From contig RQOL01000447.1 in the NCBI GenBank assembly GCA_013076295.1, positions 52,982-116,981 of the forward strand: 64,000 bases of DNA, written 5' to 3'. Position 1 is the stretch's first letter, and every line of letters begins with the position of its first letter. Both the position numbers and the translations under genes were made by a program. Origin of the DNA: Sanderia malayensis. Lineage: Eukaryota; Cnidaria; Scyphozoa; Semaeostomeae; Pelagiidae. Below, piece after piece: positions 60,661 through 64,000 of this stretch. Below the pieces are notes generated by a model. It worked only from the letters and a program-made list of their open reading frames with translations. It searched no databases and had not been told where the DNA came from.

Positions 60661-61856
60661 GGAGAGGCATCAAAATTGGGAAGTCAAAACGTGGGAAGTC
60701 AAGAAAAAGTGGGAATTCAAGAAAAAGTGGGAAGTCAAGAATAAGTGGGAAGTCAAGAAAAAGGGGAAGTCATCAAAAGTGGGAATATATCAGAAGTGGG
60801 AAGTCATCAAAAGGGGGAAGTCACGAAAGTTGGATGTCAAGAAAAGTGAGAAGTCATGAAAAGTGGGAAGTCAAGAAATTATGGCAAGTTAAGAAAAGTG
60901 GGAAGTCGTCAAAAGTGGGAAGCCATTCAAAATTGGGAAGTCAAGAAAACGTGGGAACTCATCAAAAGTGGGAAGTCATCAAAAGTGGCAGGTCAAAAAA
61001 AGATGGAAGTTATCAAAAGCGGGAAGCATAGAAAGTGGGAAGTCATCAAAAGTGGGAAGTCATCAAAAGTGGGAAGTCACTGAAAGTGGGAGGTCAAGAA
61101 AAAGTGGGAAGTCATCAAAAGTGGGAAGTCAAGAAAAAATGGGAAGTTAAGAAAAAGTAGGATGTCATCAAAACCGGGAAGTCATCAAAATGGGAAGTCA
61201 AGAAAACGTGGGAAGTCATCAAAAATGGGAAGTCATCAAAGTGGGAAGTCACCGAAAGTGGGAGGTGATTAAAAAGCGGGAAGTCATCAAAATGGGAGGT
61301 CAAAAAAAGTGGGAGGTCATCAAAAGTGGAGGGCATCAAAATTGGGAAGTCATAAAAACGTGGGAAGGCATCAAAATTAGGAAGTCATCAAAAGTGGGAA
61401 GTCATCAAAAATGGGAAGTCAAGAAAACGTGGGAAGTCATCAAAAACGGGAAGTCAAAAAAATTGGGAAGTCATCAAAAGTGGGAATTTATCAGAAGTGG
61501 GAAGTCATCAAAAGTGTGAAATCACCGAAAGTTGGATGTCAAGAAAAAGTGAGAAGTCATCAAAAGTGGGAAGTCAAGAAATTATGGGAAGTAAGAAAAA
61601 GCGGGAAGTCGTCAAAAGTGGGAAGCCATCAAAATTGGGAAGTCGAGAAAACTTGGGAAGTCATCAAAGTGGGAAGCCATCATAAGTGGGAAGTCAAAAA
61701 AAGTGGGAAGTTATCAAAAGCGGAAGTCATCAAAAGTGGGAAGTTATCAAAAGTGGGAAGCCATCAAAACTGGGAAGTCACCGAAAGTAGGAACTCAAGA
61801 AAAAGTCGGAAGTCTTCAAAGTGGGAATTTATCAAAAGTGGGAAGTTATCAAAAGT

Positions 61857-62650
61857 GGGAAGTCAAAAAAGTGGGAGTCAAGAAAACGTGGGAAGTCATC
61901 AAAAGTGGGCAGTTATCAAAAGTGGGAAGTCATCAGCAGTGGGAAGTTATCAAAAGAGAGAGGCCATCAAAAGTGAAAAGTCACCGAAAGTGGGAAGTCA
62001 AGAAAATTGGCAGGTCATCAAAAGTGGGAAGGCATAAAAATGGGGAAGTCGTGAAACGTGGAAGTCAAAAAAAGTTGGAAGTCAACAAAAAGTGGGATGT
62101 CAAGAAAAAGGGAAGTCATCAAAAGTGGGAATTATCAAAAGTGGGAAGCCATCAAAAGTGGAATTCGCCGAAAATGGGAGGTGAAGAAAAAAATGGGAAG
62201 TCATCAAAAGTGGGAAGTCAAGAAAAAATGGTAAGTTAAGAAAAAGTGGGAGGTCATCAAATGTGGGAAGTCTTCAAAAGTTGGAAGTCAAAAAAAGTGG
62301 GAAGTCAAGAAAACGTGGGAAGTCATCAAAAATGGGAAGTTAGCAAAAGTGGGAAGCCATCAAAAGTGGGAAGTCACCGAAAGTGGGAAGTCAAAAAAAA
62401 GTGGGAAGTCATGAAAAGTGGGAATTCTCCGAAAGTGGGAAGTCAAGAAAAAGTGGGAAGTGAGCAAAAGTGGGATGGCATACAAATTGGAAGTCATGAA
62501 ACGTGGGAAGTCAAGAAAAAGTGGTAAGTCAAGAAGAAGTGGGAAGTCAAGAAAAAATGGGATGGCATCAAAATTAGGAAGTCATGAAAAGTGGGAAGTC
62601 AAGAAAATATGGGAAGTTAAGAAAAAGTGGGAAGCCATCAAAAGTGGAAG
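61857..62650 (+). repeat. ~0.8-kb post-hairpin module, second CAGCAG copy
   Basis: It shares the three diagnostic variants of the copy 2,903 bp upstream. It is entered through a join near 61,850, where the GGGAAGTTATCAAAAGTGGG module runs straight into GTCAAAAAAGTGGGAGTC. That join skips the CATAACAAG and AAGTGGATAGTC modules normally in between (about 0.4 kb relative to the copy upstream). Confidence 0.75.
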
Positions 62651-64000
62651 TCACCGAAAGTGAGAAGTGAAGAAAAAGTGGGAAGTCATCAAAAGTGGGA
62701 ATTTATCAAAAGTGGGAAGTCTTCAAAAATGGGAAGTCAAAAAAAGTGGAAGTCAACAAACGTGGGAAGTCATCAAAAGTGGGAAGTTATCAAAAGTGGG
62801 AACCATCAAAAGTGGGAAGTCACCGAAAGTGGGAAGTCAAGAAAAAGTTGGAAATCATGAAAACTGGGAATTTATCAAAAATGGGAAGTCATAAAAGTGG
62901 GAAGTCACTGAAAGTGCAGGTCAAGAAAAAGTGGGACGGCATCAAAATAGGGAAGTCAAGAAAACGTGGGAAGTCATCAAAGTGGGAAGTCAAAAAAACA
63001 TGAAAGTTATCAAAAGCGGGAAGTCATAGAAAGTGGGAACTTATCAAAAGTGGGAAGTCATCAAATGTGGGAAGTCACTGAAAGTGGAGGTCAAGAAAAA
63101 GTGGGAAGTCATCAAAAGGGAAGTCAAGAAAAAATGGGAAGTTAAGAAAAAGTAGGATGTCATCAAAACCGGGAAGTCATCAAAAATGGGAAGTCAAGAA
63201 AACGTGGGAAGTCATCAAAAATGGGAAGTCATCAAAGTGGGAAGTCACCGAAAGTGGGAGGTGATTAAAAAGCGGGAAGTCATCAAAAGTGGGAGGTCAA
63301 AAAAAGTGGGAGGTCATCAAAAGTGGGAGGGCATCAAAATTGGGAAGTCATAAAAACGTGGGAAGGCATCAAAATTAGGAAGTCATCAAAAGTGGGAAGT
63401 CATCAAAAATGGGAAGTCAAGAAAACGTGGGAAGTCATCAAAAACGGGAAGTCAAAAAAATTGGGAAGTCATCAAAAGTGGGAATTTATCAGAAGTGGGA
63501 AGTCATCAAAAGTGAGAATCACCGAAAGTTGGATGTCAAGAAAAAGTGAGAAGTCATCAAAAGTGGGAAGTCAAGAAATTATGGGAAGTTAAGAAAAAGC
63601 GGGAAGTCGTCAAAAGTGGGAAGCCATCAAAATTGGGAAGTCAAGAAAACTTGGAAGTCATCAAAAGTGGGAAGCCATCATAAGTGGGAAGTCAAAAAAA
63701 GTGGGAAGTTTATCAAAAGCGGGAAGTCATCAAAAGTGGGAAGTTATCAAAAGTGGGAAGCCATCAAAACTGGGAAGTCACCGAAAGTAGGAACTCAAGA
63801 AAAAGTCGGAAGTCTTCAAAAGTGGGAATTTATCAAAAGTGGGAAGTTATCAAAAGTGGGAAGTCATAACAAGTGGGAAGTCACCGAAAGTGGGAAGCCA
63901 AGAAAAAGTGGGAAGTCATCGAAAGTGGGAAGGCACGAAAATTGGGAAGTCATGAAAACGTGGGAAGTCAAGAAAAAGTGGAAAGTCAAGAAGAAGTGGG

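Larger units (their letters stand above)
1..64000 (+). repeat. 17/18-bp tandem satellite array filling the window
   Basis: The entire window is head-to-tail copies of a short unit. The commonest forms are GGGAAGTCATCAAAAGT (17 bp) and GGGAAGTCAAGAAAAAGT (18 bp). Frequent variants begin GGGAAGCCATC, GGGAAGTTATC, GGGAATTTATC, GGGAAGTCACCGAAAGT, GGGAAGTCACTGAAAGT and GGGAATTCTCCGAAAGT. All copies run in the same orientation except the left arms of seven short hairpins. No unique sequence, transposon, RNA gene or plausible protein-coding gene interrupts it. The + strand is rich in A and G and poor in C. Arrays this long without genes are known from eukaryotic heterochromatin. The satellite family and host are not recognised. 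The array extends past both window edges. Confidence 0.98.
48624..64000 (+). repeat. Rearranged superunit region after the last hairpin (right window edge)
   Basis: The first 4.4 kb copies superunit 6. Beyond that, markers recur at about 3 kb (GTGCTTAGTC near 50346, 53340 and 56062; GGGTAGTCATCAA near 50670, 53660 and 56700). No hairpin occurs in these last 15.4 kb. Near 58.8 kb the sequence passes directly from the pre-hairpin module to the post-hairpin module, so a hairpin was probably deleted. Two indel-dense patches (53.68-54.55 and 59.74-60.66 kb) fall here. Confidence 0.8.

Noticed and set aside
1..64000. CRISPR array
   Set aside because: Units abut directly with no unique spacers, and no cas-like genes are present.
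1..64000. Telomeric repeat array
   Set aside because: The 17/18-bp unit contains no TTAGGG- or TTTAGGG-type tandem motif on either strand.
1..64000. Strong G-quadruplex arrays from regular GGG runs
   Set aside because: Successive GGG runs are separated by 14-15 nt, longer than the loops usual for stable intramolecular quadruplexes.

Overview
The whole 64 kb window is one satellite DNA array. I can support no gene, RNA gene, mobile element or CRISPR array in it. The building block is a short unit in two interleaved length classes: a 17-bp form (GGGAAGTCATCAAAAGT) and an 18-bp form (GGGAAGTCAAGAAAAAGT, or the same ending in ACGT). At about 17-18 bp per unit the window holds roughly 3,600-3,700 head-to-tail copies, all in one orientation. 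The + strand is purine-rich (12 of 17 and 15 of 18 bases in the two consensus forms). Uninterrupted satellite on this scale points to eukaryotic heterochromatin (centromeric, pericentromeric, subtelomeric or an interstitial block). I do not recognise the satellite family and cannot name the organism; no telomere repeat or flanking unique sequence is present to place it on a chromosome.

The array is organised at several nested scales. Variant monomers occur in fixed order and form modules of a few hundred bp (for example a roughly 257-bp module of about 15 monomers). Modules are assembled into superunits of about 5.4 to 10.2 kb. The clearest punctuation mark is a perfect 13-bp inverted repeat with a 5-nt loop (AATCACCTCCCAC-CGAAA-GTGGGAGGTGATT). 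It occurs seven times, starting at 1240, 10222, 20424, 29367, 37718, 43162 and 48624, and its left arm is the only reverse-orientation sequence I found in the window. Spacings between hairpins are 8982, 10202, 8943, 8351, 5444 and 5462 bp.

Layout: 1-1239 is the tail of a superunit. 1240-10221 and 10222-20423 are related long superunits that share private variants. 20424-29366, 29367-37717 and 37718-43161 share the same first few kb but differ by internal deletions or duplications of about 0.06-2 kb. A block of about 5.57 kb starting near 42.04 kb is tandemly duplicated near 47.61 kb. From 48.6 kb to the end the units are rearranged at periods near 3 kb; there the hairpin has been lost, once at an identifiable junction near 58.8 kb.

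Several short patches (near 0-0.36, 2.2-2.66, 7.6-7.9, 36.1-36.6, 53.7-54.5, 59.7-60.7 and 61.6-62.2 kb) are dense in 1-2 base losses, mostly in G and A runs, relative to intact copies elsewhere. They look more like unpolished long-read consensus than biology, though this cannot be settled from sequence alone.

The many apparent open reading frames on the + strand are artefacts. The 17-bp consensus contains no stop in any forward frame, so it reads through all three frames as a 17-residue periodic peptide. No coding function is claimed. I found no convincing previously undescribed system; the conserved hairpin at superunit boundaries is the observation most worth following up.
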